NCBI RefSeq assembly: GCF_016086655.4
Contig: NC_052135.2
Coordinates: 68,483,702-68,547,701, forward strand
Reading direction: 5' to 3'
Length of the DNA: 64,000 nucleotides
Source: Lepeophtheirus salmonis
Lineage: Eukaryota; Arthropoda; Copepoda; Siphonostomatoida; Caligidae
Below are positions 24,623 through 37,368 of the stretch, piece after piece. The notes beneath the pieces are model-generated. The model worked only from the letters and a program-made list of their open reading frames with translations, was not told where the DNA came from and ran no database searches. How positions within the stretch are numbered: the first letter of the stretch is position 1; each line of letters starts with the position of its first letter. The translations under genes and the position numbers were made by a program.

Positions 24623-26938
24623 TTAAGATCGTTTTTTATTGAAGCTCTTTTAAATTCAATATATAGATTAAGAATCTTTTTAGTTTTTTTATTTATTCCT
24701 TGTACCTTACGTCATCTCCACTCATTAGTTATTATAATATTTCTAAATATTGTTCATAACGATAGTTACGTAACAGGGAATTGAAGTTAAAAAAACTATT
24801 TTTTTTATCAAACCACTCGACTATTCCATAAAATGACCACACGTGGATTCCAAAAGAGAAACTATTTGTCTGAGTATTATACATTATTAGACATAACATT
24901 CCTTACTTTTTTCTATAACATATTTAGTATACTCAATCCCTTGAATGAACTATGAATGGATATTATATTATTTTTAGGAGCTGTTTTACTCTTAAAATAT
25001 ATTAAACGTATCCTTGCAATACCAAGAAATTTTCTATAGTTAATTCCATAAAATATACAATAGAGGTGAGTGGTCTCTTTGTACAATGAAATATATACAT
25101 TAGTTTCGTTTGTAAACCTGGGAAGATACATTTGGAAAAACCATATCCTTGGAAGATTTATTAAAAATTAAGAAAGCAATCAATCTTTATTTGCTGGAAA
25201 ATTTAATAAATATAATACTCATGTCAAAACCAAAAAAAAACAAAAAACCATATTCAATTTTAGTAGTATTTGAAGAGCTGATCACAAATATGGAATTAGT
25301 TTTTCGTATAAAATCTGGTTTTCAATAAATTTTTGAGGATTTTTAATAAAAATGAAAAATTAATTCGAGTTATGCATCTGAATTTTTTCAATTTTTATGG
25401 TCGATTTTGCATTTTAAACGTTTTGTGGGATCTTTAACTAGTAAATGTTTCTGCTTACAAACAGATAAACAAAGAAACGGCGGGAAACATATCAAAACGT
25501 TGGTGGAGATAAAAAAAAATGTGTACTTTTCTTTATTAACTACTCCAATGAAGTTGAAAGAAGGTTATGTAATTGTCTACGTTTGTTAGTTCATCTATTT
25601 GTAAGCAGGATACGGAAAAAGTTACAGACGGATTTTGATAAAGCTTTGTACGAAGATGATATAAGTTGAGAGTAAAAGACCATAAAATTTTAAGAGGCCC
25701 AATTTACACATAACGTAAAAACGTATAATCGAATGCAGAAATGAATATTAATTAGGATAAAACAATATGGCAACTATTAGAGATGTTTAGTGTTGTGTCG
25801 GTGGTTATTTTGGACCAAGGACTGCAGTCTAGTCCAGCTCTACTTATCAGGCCTTAGAGAAGGAAAATTAGGTCCCTCTTGAGGTCACTGAGAGTGTTTT
25901 TCCTTTTTAACTATTCGGTTATACATATAATAGAATATTAAGCTCTTTGTTCAATAATTTCGTTCATTGTACAAATCGTGGAGCACAAATGCGATCAAAG
26001 GGGTATACAGATCGTGCTCAAACTTGGCATCATCATGAAAGGCAGTCCTGCCGACCTAGGAATAATATATTCTTACATCCCTTCAGTGCAGTCAATTTAA
26101 ATTAACAATTCCCGATACTTTTTTGACAGAATCTACACTTTTTTTACTCATTCTTTGTTATATTTGCGTATATTTCTAATAAAAAAATCAAAAAAAAAAC
26201 CACTTGTCAGCTTTTAATTGTACATTTAATTACTATCAAACAAGAAACAATAACAAACGAAAGTATTATTGTCTAGGTAGAATCCATTCTTCTTAATAAA
26301 AGGAAACAAGTTTTTTTACGTAACCCTTGAATTGTAAGTATGTTCATGGTCTATATATTTAAATACCTATGTATGCATATCGAATATAAGTTTATGTACA
26401 ACTTTAAAAATAATCACTAAGACTATTCAAGTACCTACAGACATACTATTAAAACGATTTGCTTACTTAGTCAATACAGTATAAGTTACAACTAGAGATG
26501 AAAATCCGGTGTATTTCTTAGAATTTACAACTCTATGAATAACTATGTTACATATTTGTAACATTGATTTGACAATAGGACCTAATTTCGATCATTATAT
26601 TAATTAATACATATATTAATGAGCTAAAAATCACATTTTTGACCAAAAGTAACGTATGACATTTAGTCTCACGATAATTACACTTTAGGGGAGTGGAAAA
26701 AGTAGGCTGGTTTCCATGATTCTGCTACATTTGTATCCACTTTTTTTTTGTATCCAAGGCATTTGTATCCATGACATTTATATCAAATCCCATATATTTT
26801 AGCTCAGTTGGTCACAGTTTACTATGTGTATATGTATGAAAATTGAACATGAACACATTCAGACCTTATATACTATGTAATTAAAGTTATTACTAATGAT
26901 TTCAAGCCACATATTTATTTTTCAATTAATTTTGTATT
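24623..26938. other. AT-rich intergenic DNA, no gene seen
   Basis: No supported gene. GGACTGCAGTC at about 25819 recalls the GC-rich part of the CAGGGGC repeats. The phrase CATTTGTATCCA is repeated several times at 26730-26780, apparently as simple local duplication. Confidence 0.4.
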
Positions 26939-27640
26939 TTACATATAATCAGCCCAAAAGTGATATATATTCTTTTTTGTCCGTAATTTCATGTCATTAG
27001 ATTTTGCACATATATTTGAAATCTTTCTTTGCTTATCCCTTATCCTTGTTCTTCTTGATAACCCCTCAATCCTATCGTCATTTATTCGGGCGCTAGATAT
27101 TTCATCCCTCCACTTTTGTCGTTCCAGCCCATCTTCATCCCTTATGGGGGTTATTACAGACCACAATGACTCATTCCTGCACAAAGTAGTATTCCATACA
27201 CTATTAAACCCTTCCATTGTATTGTTTGTTATTTTTTCCTCTCTTGAATCCTTCCAAAGGGGTTCCAAAGGGCATGTTCTATTCAAAGCCTTGACCTCCT
27301 GCCATCACGATTGGTTTTACCAATGTACGTAGCCTCGAAGTAGTCAGAGAAATTGTCCAAATTCTCCTCCACATCAACATTCCTTGAATACTCAATGTTA
27401 ATTGTTTCTTCCCATACTTGAACAATTTATAGAAGAAGCACAAAGGTCATGGCATTCACAACTTTAACTAGCCTGCCCAATTCGAAATCTTGATTCATAA
27501 GTCTAAATATCCCCTTCTTGGCTATCTGATCCGTCACTGCTTTCTTGAAGTGAAAGAAGCTGGTTGATATGTCAGTATCGTGTAATACTTACTGGACATA
27601 CTTAATGGCAGCAATCTCCATGTCCAGCATAATCTCGGAT
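26939..27640 (-). pseudogene. MULE/FLYWCH-type transposase-like remnant
   Basis: Reading the minus strand with frame changes gives, in order: a CxxHF-like block (STSFFHFKKAVTDQIAKKG), a region ending in an aliphatic stretch, the segment NFSDYFEATYIGK, then HALWNPF and TNNTMEGFNSVWN. This order matches proteins derived from MULE transposases. In these, a Phe-His-Phe block is followed by YFEDTYIG, LWN and the signature RTNNxxEGWH. The last part (26939-27286) is open for 115 codons. At least two frameshifts and a stop separate the blocks, so it is a pseudogene. Confidence 0.55.
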
Positions 27641-27765
27641 GGCCCATGCCCAAATTGTGAAATAACCATTCCCCCACCCCCAAAAAAAAAATCAAGTTAC
27701 AACACTACAGCCCCCCTCCTTCCCCAAAAAGTCCTGCAGACGCTGCTGAATAAAAAAAAAAATTC
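27641..27765. repeat. Fragment of CAGGGGC-family repeat
   Basis: CTACAGCCCCCCTCC followed by TGCAGACGC resembles the GC-rich right end of the family seen at 62600. The left end was not located. Confidence 0.35.
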
Positions 27766-30700
27766 CCGAATTAAAAAATAAAAATATTTTCAGATAAGTT
27801 AAATTTTGTTTCAAATGTGTAAATTAAAAAAAAACACATTAATGTCCACAAGATGGCACAGATGTACCATGTTGTAGTAATAAACAAATAAGTATACTTA
27901 CTTATTATAAATTCCACTGAGTAAACTCAAATGGTATTTTAAGCAACTCTTCATTTTTGGGATGATATTTGAAATCCTAAGCATTACTTTTGAGCAAAAA
28001 ATGACAGATTCACCTAATGTATACATCTTAAATTCCAAGTAGATAAGGTATTTTAGAGAGTCTTCTAAAGTTTTTTTTTTTTTTTTTGTTTTTTTTTAAA
28101 TATTAATTTTATCATTTAAACTGATGAGTTTTCCCTTTAAAGATTAATTTTAACTCCAGAACGTGTGTGTACAAGACTATGTAGTAAGTTTCATTCAAAT
28201 AATATGTAATACTATATCTTCCATTGGTATTTGAATAATAATGTAATTAAGTCATAATGATGATTAGGATTAGGACTTAGGATTTTTGAGCAATTTATTT
28301 AGCTAAAATGAGCAAAAAAAGGTGAGCTAAAATTTTGAAAAATGAGTACTCAAAATATCAAAATCGAACAATTTGTGATTAAAGAAAAATACAATTTTAT
28401 AAGAATAATTTAAAGTAATGAGTGTTGATTTATATTCATCATAATTTATTCATAAATTTTGCTATATTATATCGACAAATCAAGATTTCAGAAAGATTTT
28501 CTTCTGTTAATTTTTTCCTGATTGCAGTATTGGTAGTTTTAAACATACTTAAAGACGTTCATATTAGTAGTTAAATGAATCTTAAAGTTGCAATAACCTG
28601 CAGAATTCTTGTTAAAATGAGGCATCTCAACATCACCACCACTGATAATTATACGTCCAACCTTTTGCATAAATGGCACATCAGAATTTTGCAATTTGGT
28701 GCAAAGTTTTTCCCCCTATGTTGCATCATTGAAGGGAATTATTCAGCAGTCAATTTTGCGACAAATTTCCTCTTCCTCTAATTGGTTGTTGTCGGAATTT
28801 GACTCCCTGACATAGCCGATCCAGTAATCATAACTCTGATTCATCATATACATAATTTATCTCCAAAAAAAAGAGTCTAATGAAGCTTGCAGATGTCTTG
28901 CAGGTGGATTTTTCTTCGAAAAATATCATCAAAAGCTATTGTGTAATCTAACTCAAATCCGAAGGTGCTTTATTTATTTTATACTACTTTAAAAAATGAT
29001 AAATTTGCACACAAAACAGGCAAAATAAGCATTTTTTCTCAAAAACGTTAAAGTGAGTCATTTTTGGAGCGATTGTTCACAAATTCTATGTCGAGTGATT
29101 ATGTATTCATATGTTAGTTGTCGAACAAAATTGATAAAAAACTTCATCGATTGCTCAATGTTCATATCCCCAATTATAATTCATTACAGTTAATTGATCT
29201 AGGAATTAGTAAAGTCTCATGTATTTACGCACAGAGTTGAATGGAATGGATTTGGAATTGGAATCAGTTTTCTTCAAATAATATCAAATATTCCCCCATT
29301 AATATTGCATTAATAATATAATATATTCATTGAGATGAACAAAATTCTTATATTTGGTGCCGAAATAGGACGAATTGGAAACATCTGGCAGACTGTATCG
29401 ATTTCCCATATACCCATTCATGTTCTTCAAATGATCAGAATAATGTAAATATGTAAATCTAATTCCCATGGACAAATAATTTTGGCTTATGAGTGAGCCA
29501 GGAGTCAGCAGACTCACGTGTATTTATTCACGGAGTGGGTTTCGAACACAAGGAATATGTATATTTATCTATGATTTGCAAATTTTAAAAGGGCTGTAGA
29601 TTCGATCTCTAAATCTTATAAATCCAACCTCAAGAAACTATTCAAATCATATTCTAGAAATTAGATTTAAATTTTCAGTCCCTAAAATAATAAATCAACG
29701 TAAACAATTTCATCGAAACTACACATATCGAAAAATAAATTATTCTTAATTTTACAGTTTGGAATAATATTTTATGATCTTGGCTCTGAATCCAAGCATT
29801 TGAATTATGCGACTCCAAATCAATTGGACTAATTCTGAAAATACACTTGACTATACCCACTTAATTAATTAAACACTTTAATATTGAAAAATCAATCAAA
29901 GAATCATATTTATTCATTATTTTAATTAAATTTACTACGTAATGTTCTTGTACAAACACGAACTGAAGTTGATATTATATTTTTGAAGGACAAACTTAAA
30001 TAATTAATTAATTCAATTATTTTTTTTTTGATTATTTAAGTTAGAAAACCGTTTAACATTAATCTACTTTGATTTTGAATTGTATACATTCAGTCAAGCT
30101 ATCATATTTTGCTCAAGAATAAATTTTTGGAATTTTAAATATAATCCAAACATGGAAGAATTGCTTAAATTACCACGTGATGTTGACATAAAATGACAAC
30201 TACAACATATATGATAATCTTATTATTGTACAAAATTCAAATGATTTTACCAAGTGAAATTTCTCATTAAAAAATCATGTTTTCTTCCCCACTATTGCTC
30301 CTTCAGATAGTATTAGAACTCATTGACTAACTACTTATAAACAATCATAAACACAAGGTGGAGCCAATATCCTCAGGTGTGTAAATAAACTACTAATAAA
30401 TGAACAACGCTCAAACCCCATAATATCGATAAACAATAGTATTAATCGATAATTCCACTGCCTCTTTATTTTCTCAGCAACGTAACAAAATCTAATTTGC
30501 ATGAGCCTTAAATATTCCTTTTTTTTTTTAAATAAAATAGCATGTGTTACTCCAAAAATCGCCAAATAGGCCTCAAACATTACCAAAATCAGTTTTTCGA
30601 TTGATCCCAACAGAAAATGTTTTAGTGCAGGGATATAAATTATAAACCTAAAAATGGGACTTCTTACAACATTAATGTTTATGATTTTTTTCATAGAATA

Positions 30701-30847
30701 TATGTATTATTGCATCGCCCACTTTGTTCCCTTATACAAATGGGCAAAAAATTAAATTTCCATACGAAAAAGTGGTTTGGGAGTGGCATGTTATTGTAAA
30801 TACTTATAAACAAACGCCCGCGTTTCAACCATCCAAGAATACATACA
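27766..30847. other. AT-rich intergenic DNA, no gene seen
   Basis: No supported gene over about 3 kb. A long T-run lies at 28072-28098. Open frames here are short and lack motifs. Confidence 0.4.
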
Positions 30848-30854
30848 TATAAAA
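30848..30854 (+). promoter_or_regulatory. TATA box of secreted-protein gene at 30919
   Basis: TATAAAA lies 65 nt before the ATG, leaving room for a short 5' leader. Confidence 0.55.
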
Positions 30855-30918
30855 CTGAAGATGATGTTAGTTTGAAACACAATCCAACTCCACACTTCTT
30901 TCTAAACACTACGTCAAA

Positions 30919-31420
30919 ATGAAAAGCTTCGTAAGTATTTTGAATACCCACAATTTCAGAGTTTGGAATGCGTCATTCACAATTGTATCTCTTTTATATT
31001 GTATCTAGTTGATTGCGTGTTGCCTTTTAATCGCTTCAGCCTCCAGCAAACCCATAGTAAGAGTATCTGGACCTATCCATCCAGTTATTGGACATGGACT
31101 TGTAGCAACGGCAAAAGGATTCCGTCCTCTTGCACTTGAGGGATTTTCTGAGGATGTCAACCAGGATGGATTTGTTGACCCCATTGGATTTCCACTGCTA
31201 CATCCAATCCATCCAGTAACTAGGGTCGTTGCTCTTGAACCAAAACTTGATCTTCCGGCAGCTGTCAGACCCGAGGATGTGGCAACCCCAAGTATCTACT
31301 CTCCTTATTATGTGCATCCTTATCACTATGGATACCCCCCCATTTGGGTTTGTTTATCCAACAGTTGTGAAAGCTGAGGAAGAAGAAGTCCCAGCTGACG
31401 AAGAGAAAAAAGAAAAGTAG
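30919..31420 (+). CDS. Small secreted Pro/His-rich protein with an EF-hand-like loop
   Basis: Exon 1 (30919-30930) encodes MKSF and ends at a consensus GTAAGT donor. Exon 2 starts at 31009 after TATCTAG. Together they encode a signal peptide (MKSFLIACCLLIASASS), a typical arthropod arrangement for cuticle and other secreted proteins. The mature part repeats PIHPV twice and contains DVNQDGFVD at residues 53-61, which fits the first nine positions of an EF-hand loop. It has a Tyr/His/Pro-rich stretch near the end. As read, the frame stops at 31377 after an abrupt composition change. One base fewer in the C7 run at 31335-31341 would continue to 31420 with a Glu/Lys-rich tail. The poly(A) signal is at 31619-31624. 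The molecular role is not known. Confidence 0.7.
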
Positions 31421-31618
31421 AGATTCGACATGTTTTTTTTATTAGCTCACTGACTGATGGATGGTAAATAATTATTGGAAATTTGTATATTTTTCTTTTG
31501 CCCAAAGAACACATCAAATTATTTTAACTTTTATCATTATGTGTAAATTTTGATACATTTTTAGATAGTATGAAGTTGTGTGCTAAGGAGAAAAACTAAG
31601 CCAATATCTAAAATTTAT

Positions 31619-31624
31619 AATAAA
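31619..31624 (+). promoter_or_regulatory. Poly(A) signal of the gene at 30919
   Basis: AATAAA lies about 200 nt after the stop codon at 31420. Confidence 0.5.
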
Positions 31625-32699
31625 AAATAACCCCAACAAATTAACGTTCTGCTATTTGATCATAAGACAATGGATATGGAAAAGTTCCTTCAGGGCATTG
31701 TCACTGTAAATAAACTCTAAGTACATAATAATGACGTAAAGCATTCCATCTTAGCCCTTCTGAACATGGCTATACTTATATCACGTCTTTGTCTGTATTG
31801 TATCTCGCAACCTTCCATGCAAAAAAGAAACAGAAAAAAACACGATGCCCTGAGTGTAAATGACACACGCTCATTGTTTCGTGTATTATATTTTTTAGAT
31901 CAAAAAGTCACGCAGTTTTTTAAATATTAAACGCACACTCAAAAATGATACTTTTTCAAACATCCAGACAGACAGACAAACTTTGCTTTATTAATGTAAT
32001 TAGATTAGTGTCACTATGTATCCTCATGAAGCTTTTCCTTCTGTCTGAATTTAGTTCAAGAGTGGGCAAAACTTTTCAGGGAAAAGAGGGAAATTTTTAA
32101 AGGGACGCATTCAGATAAACACATTTTTTAAGTTAGACTAATTAAAATATTTATTATGTGAAGTAGACAAAATATAATATCTAGAATGAGAGAGCAATCA
32201 CTATGGTGTCCTCCAGTCAACAAAAAATCTTGTTGACTTTATTATCTATCGATTTTCAATGTGTTTTTATTATACATTTTAGGCTCTGAAAATTGATTGG
32301 TTGAACTCAAATATTCCGTAGTTAATTTGTGATCAGTTAAATAAAGAATAATATTTGAGTGGAAGAGAACTGGCTCAATGATTTTTATATAATTTCAAGT
32401 TTTCTCTTTTGGGAGAAGAAAAGGCTATGGATACAATAAAGTATTGAGTAGTTACGTGTGGGCGTGCCCATGAAAAACGTAGAGTAACACTGTGAATTTG
32501 TTAGGGAGTGATCTGAAGCAAAGTTTGCCTTTTCTCTGATGTCTAATAAATACAGACTACCACCGGTATATTAATAATGATATGTTATGGTGGCTGTATT
32601 TATGTTCTTCACAAGTACTTATAATATATTACATTTTGGAAGTAATTTGCCCAACACTGCCCAATACCTAGAAGTATTTTGGCCCATAATGTTTTTTTC
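31625..32699. other. AT-rich intergenic DNA with an RTE-like tail motif
   Basis: No gene seen. At 31906-31990 TAGATCAAAAAGTCACGCAG, an ACGCACACTCAAAAATGA block and GACAAACTTTGCTTT recur in the same order as in the tandem array (9618). Confidence 0.45.
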
Positions 32700-33040
32700 T
32701 GTTTTCTACAGCTTCTAAATATAGGATTGGGTATGCACTCAAGATGGTGTTCCATACCACACATCAAAGATCACTCAATCCTACTTAATAAGAAAATTAG
32801 TGTGGGGGGATTTTGGTCAAAGAAACTTTGGCCTTCATTATAACCAAACTTGAATCCCCTTGACAACTATTTGTAGATCACCATTGAGAAAAAGGCCTGT
32901 ATCCACCCTCAAAATATGAGTATGGAGTAATACACCAAAATGTAAGTGTCAACTGTAAAATTAGTATGCCAAATGCTTAGGAAAAAGGTTGGAGATACGT
33001 ATTGCCGGAGTGGGTGGAATTTTTGAAAAGTAATGCCTCT
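32700..33040 (+). pseudogene. Tc1-type transposase catalytic-domain remnant
   Basis: Plus-strand frames read QDGVPYHTSKITQSYL, matching the block that carries the second catalytic Asp (QQDGAPxHTA). This is followed by WSKKLWP-like and NLDNYLW-like blocks (usual form WPPxSPDLNPLDYxLW), then IEKKACIHPQN. Several frame changes and stops occur. The order and spacing match one transposase core, now dead. Confidence 0.5.
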
Positions 33041-33079
33041 ATCTATTATGTAGTTTCATTTATTATAAATAGGATTATA

Positions 33080-33509
33080 TACCGGGTGTAGAAAAAGTAC
33101 TGAGACCTCCCTATAAGTAGTCATTAAAATATTCATAATTGATCAGGACGATGTTGTACAGAGAAAATTTAATTTTATAATATTTTTTACTATAACAAAG
33201 TACATTAATAATGAATCTGGCCACCATCAGCCCAATGATGCCTCCAACCGCCTCTGGAACCCCTTGCACACATTGGCAACGTAGTCCTTTTTAATGATCC
33301 TCATCTGCTGGTTAACAGAGGGCTTCGGGGCATTAATATTTGGGTGGTGGACTTTGCAGGCCTTTTTTTCAATCTCTTGACCTCTGCCCTTAGCATCTCC
33401 TTCAGATCAGTTTCGTGCTGGGACACTGTGGTGTGGTTGGACTGCCATATAGTCAGTGTTATCCTCCTCCTCCCAGAAGCTGTGCTCTTTTTCTATTATT
33501 ATCAATAAA
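33080..33509 (-). pseudogene. Tc1-type transposon end with transposase C-terminal remnant
   Basis: TACCGGGTGTAGAAAAAGTA at 33080 matches the terminus at 20131. In the minus direction the adjacent sequence reads KDYVANVCKGFQRRLEA, the C-terminal helix of a Tc1 transposase, after a Lys-rich broken segment. A different Tc1 element (33510-34075) interrupts the upstream side, giving a nested arrangement. Confidence 0.55.
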
Positions 33510-34075
33510 TACATGTGTGCGCGTCTAAAACTGAACACTCTTTTAAATTTTAGGCGTTTTTCCTTGTCTACAGGCTTGAGGGCTTGACGAGGGGTTCTCT
33601 TATACACCTTAAGGTCAAGATCTTTACTTAACTAGCCGGTCCATGGGCATTCTGCTGACGTTGAACTCCCTGGAGAGGCCGCTGACGGTGGCCTTGCCTC
33701 TATTGTCCTCGACAGACTTTTTCACGGCAGCAACCATTTCGTCCGACCTTCGAGGCTTTGACTTAGATCTTGTGGTCGCCTCAGGAGTCCCTTTGGCTAC
33801 CACGCTGTAAACGGTGGTGCGACTGCAGTTCAGAACCTTGGCAATTTCAGTGGGAGTTTTTCCCCTCGTGGAAAGTTCCAAAATTGCGACTCGACGTCTT
33901 TCCATATTATCGGCTGTTGTTTCACTGTTACTATTTAGATTTTGCTGGAGTTTTGTTTATAACTAGTCAAGACCCTTGCCTCGAAGTATAACGCGGTTTC
34001 AACTCAATAAAATCACGAATATGTGCATGGCGTAAAATTTAAAGGAGTGTTCAGTTTTAGACACGCACACCTGTA
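33510..34075 (-). mobile_element. Non-autonomous Tc1 element with 43-bp inverted repeats
   Basis: Left 33510-33552 and right 34033-34075 are inverse complements over 43 bp with three mismatches. TA at both outer tips fits the target duplication. Between them the minus strand encodes only the DNA-binding half of a Tc1 transposase. The catalytic DDE domain is deleted, so the 566-bp element resembles a MITE derived directly from a full element. The near-perfect ends suggest it is one of the younger insertions here. Confidence 0.85.
33560..33905 (-). pseudogene. Tc1 transposase N-terminal half (catalytic domain lost)
   Basis: From ATG 33905 the frame has ILELSTRGKTPTEIAKVLNC and RTTVYSVVAKG, a paired-like helix-turn-helix. 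A Ser/Lys/Arg linker (SKSKPRRSDE) follows. A second HTH comes next (NRGKATVSGLSREFNVSR), ending at LVK with a stop at 33624. One frame shift later the sequence continues as VYKRTPRQALKPVDKEKRLK, the known follow-on segment of such proteins, before reaching the left terminal repeat. The DDE core is absent. It could still bind the transposon ends if expressed, but no evidence shows that it is. Confidence 0.75.
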
Positions 34076-34904
34076 CTAGAAACCTGTAAGCGAAGGCTCA
34101 TGTGCGCCGACTACAAATGGGGTAGAAAAACAGAAAAATTACTACAATCACATAATATAAGTTTAAAAGGCCATTTGTCGACCATTTTTCATATTTTTAT
34201 GCGAAAAAAAAGTATTTATTAGATTTAAATAGTCAAATATATACGTATATAAAAAAAAGTCAAGACTTTGAAATTCATAAATCACAGTTTTAATAAAATT
34301 ATTTGATTCTAATGATACCAAGCCTATCACAGGCCTTTTTTTAAGGTAAATGTATACTTTTGACTATTTGAATCTAATAATTAGTTCTTGTTTTTTCATA
34401 AAAATATGACAAATGTCCTTATAAACATATGTTATATTATTGTAATCATTTCTCAGTTCTTGTACTCCATTTGTAGCGGGTGCTCTTGTACCTTCACTTA
34501 CTGGTTTCTAGTATTGTATGTTTTTGCTTAGGGATCTTATGAATTATGATGATATAGATAAGGATGGGCAACTGGCGTCCAGCAAATAGATCAATGATAA
34601 TTTCTAAAAAAAACTGACCCACAGATATGTAGTTGAACCCCCCAACCTATGACTGAGGTCTTGCAACAGGGTCGGACTATAAGTATGTGTATAAATCTTC
34701 TAAATTTATTTTAAAATAACAGTATTTTTATTTAAAAATCGAGACCCCTTGCGTAGTTCCATTTTTTTAAAACTAGAAAAGGTGCTGGAAAATATATTAA
34801 AGAAGCTTATTTTCATAGATTTCACCTTGTTGTAATTGTAACAAACTCATATTATCTATGAGTACTTACAAGTTGCAATCTCGTGAACTTCGTACTTCAT
34901 ATTG
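34076..34904. other. AT-rich intergenic DNA, no gene seen
   Basis: Nothing recognised except short A-runs and a weak inverted similarity between 34200-34250 and 34320-34400. Confidence 0.35.
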
Positions 34905-35320
34905 ATTTTCAGAGTTCTCCTATACAACCTGGGGGCCAGCGTATATTATAGAATGTTAGAAAGGTTCCTTGGTGCTTAGAAACGCTGCGACAGTAGAGTT
35001 TAAACTGCCTTGGGGCTTAGCACTTCACCTGTACAAACTGTGTGCCGGGGTATATTTTGGGATATAACAAGAGTACATTGATGCTCAGGAAGCCACGGCG
35101 GATAAATGCAACTTGCGTCGGGGTCCAGAACTTCGCTTATATAACCTGTAGGTCAGGGTTAATTTTGGGATATTAGAAAGGTACCTTGATGCTCAGGGAA
35201 GCGGCAGCGGATCAATTCCATTTTCTTCGGGACCCAATACTTTACCTATATAGCTTGTAGGCCGTGTTATATATTTTAGTATCTTAGAAGGGTTCTATCC
35301 TGGTATGTTTCTTCATCATT
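34905..35320 (+). repeat. ~109-bp tandem repeat, four diverged copies
   Basis: The phrase CCTATACAACCTG and its variants recur at about 34919, 35028, 35137 and 35245, a steady period near 109 nt. Each copy continues with a GGG(T/G)TATATTTTGGGATAT-like block, AGAAAGGT, CTTGATGCTCAGG and AAGC(G/C)-GC. The copies are diverged from each other, and the repeat is richer in G and C than its surroundings. No open frame or promoter is apparent. I do not recognise the satellite family. Confidence 0.7.
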
Positions 35321-35389
35321 CAAAAGTTTTATCTTCCGAATATGATATAAATTTCAACGAAATTGCATATGGTATTATAGTCTTGCAAT

Positions 35390-35585
35390 GAAATTACTCA
35401 CAATCATATTGCTTCACAATGATATTACTCACAATGTTTTTGTCTCACAATCATATTGCTTCACGATGATATTACTCACAATGTTTTTGTCTCACAATGG
35501 TAATGTAGATGACGATATTACCACGCAACGATATTACCCCAACGTTTTTGTCCACAACCTTTTTACCACAATCATTTTATAGTGA
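35390..35585 (+). repeat. Degenerate 15-16-bp repeats grouped in a 47-bp higher-order unit
   Basis: A 47-bp block beginning CTCACAATCATATTGCT at 35397 is repeated at 35444. Inside each block are three 15-16-nt words sharing CACAA (TCACAATCATATTGCT, TCACAATGATATTACT, CACAATGTTTTTGTC). More degenerate words continue to about 35585. The open frame across it is a by-product. Confidence 0.7.
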
Positions 35586-37274
35586 ACCTTAATGAATACA
35601 TATATGAGGATATTCACGTGGTCCTTTTAAATTTATTTTTGTACATTGAAATTCATTTCAATTGATTTATTTAACCTATACATTCATATATTCATTATGT
35701 TAGAATTGCTATCGACATCTATCGGTCTTAATGGTTGAAGAATGATCTTAGGTCTTAACAAATGTCAAGTTAAAAGCACATCTAAATATCAGATTTGTCT
35801 CTCATAGAATAATTTGTTTAAATGTGTTGTTTTTTATATATTTCAGTTTTATGGTAATCTTCAAATTGTTGTAGTACCTATTTGTAATTAACAAATCGTA
35901 TTTTATATTTCACACCTTATATCTGAATCTGAAAGTGAATGGCTCCCGTCATAGTTTCAACCATTGAATATATTCATTGTTATAATATATAGATGGATTG
36001 ATTCCTACCCAAGGAAAGAATCCATTCTACTCTCGTATGAAAATTAGCTTTGTTTGGTTCTTTTTTTAGTATATATGTTTTCATCCCATCATCATCATCC
36101 CTGTAAATATCAGAAATCGAGTATCTCTTGCTGAGGATAAAGTATCTCGAATCTCTTCTTTTTTGCCTAATTCTTAAAGAACATAGAAGTTCTTCCGCAT
36201 TTAATTTATAAAGGTCAATCTAAGCAAATTAAAAGCATAACTAAATTTAAAATCAGTCTGTTTTTGTAAGTTATTGTTTAATATATTTTAATTTTATGAA
36301 TACAGCTCATGTATAATATTCATGTTCTGATAAAACTTAATTTTTTACATTATTATATTTACGTATGCCACATCCAGTCTCTTATTTTATTTTGTAACAT
36401 TTTTGCTGTTGATGTTGTTTTTTTTTGCTGTTGATCAGCATTAGTAATTACTGTAATTACGTAGTTAATTTGTAGTTTAGTATGATTCGACATTGTCCAA
36501 ATTAACATAAACTCGTTCATGTCTACTATTTAAGTTTTTTTATGTCACAAGTTGGATCGGATGAGATAATGATACAAAAAAAAAAATAGGGATCTACAGG
36601 GCTCTATCTATAAAAAACCGTGTACATTAGTGATAATGTTAAAAATAAGATTTGAGAATATATGGGTAAGATGAAGATGAGTCTCTTGAGTACTTTGGGT
36701 ATGACCAATGGAGATAAGACGAACTTAAAATGTATTATTTCTTTTAAGTAAAAATATAGAAATAAATATGCAAATTTTACTGTATTTATTATTTACTAAC
36801 CGGAATCCCGTAATTAAAAAAATTGTTTCCCGGGAAATGCAAGTCCCTAAAGAAAGAAACAAACAATATGATGTATATGGTTGTAGGATTATTAAGTTAA
36901 ATAATACTCCGAAGATAAATAAAATTAAGTTTTTTTCCTTCGGTCAATCATATACCCAATATCAGAAAGGAAATAATAATTTGAGTATCTCCCCAAGTTC
37001 CTATATTTAAAAGCTTATGTATATATATTGGGGAAAGTAGTTATTGCATCAGTATATATTCAGAACAAGAAAACTAGTGCTGGCTGTTTTAATTATAGTC
37101 TGGGAAATATAAAAGGCAATATAAAAAAATTTGTAGAACTGAATTACAAATGTATAGCGACGCTTTTAATAAAATATGACATTAATACAGTAGACTTAGT
37201 TAATGGCTACTATTGTGACATTTCAGTGCTAACTCAGTTGAAGTCTTGCAAATTGTAATCCCTGTAGATTTTTA
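35586..37274. other. AT-rich intergenic DNA upstream of CPSF3
   Basis: Two open frames of 80 and 76 codons (36768-37010 and 37028-37258) lack motifs and have AT-driven composition. I do not call them genes. Confidence 0.4.
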
Positions 37275-37282
37275 TGACGTCA
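37275..37282. promoter_or_regulatory. CRE palindrome TGACGTCA upstream of CPSF3
   Basis: An exact CREB/ATF-type site lies 87 nt before the CPSF3 start codon. Confidence 0.5.
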
Positions 37283-37368
37283 TTGTTTGAGGACCGGTCG
37301 TGAACAATAACAATAACATTGAAGTTCAATTTAAAATAAATAAATATTATTCATTAAATAAATGCGCG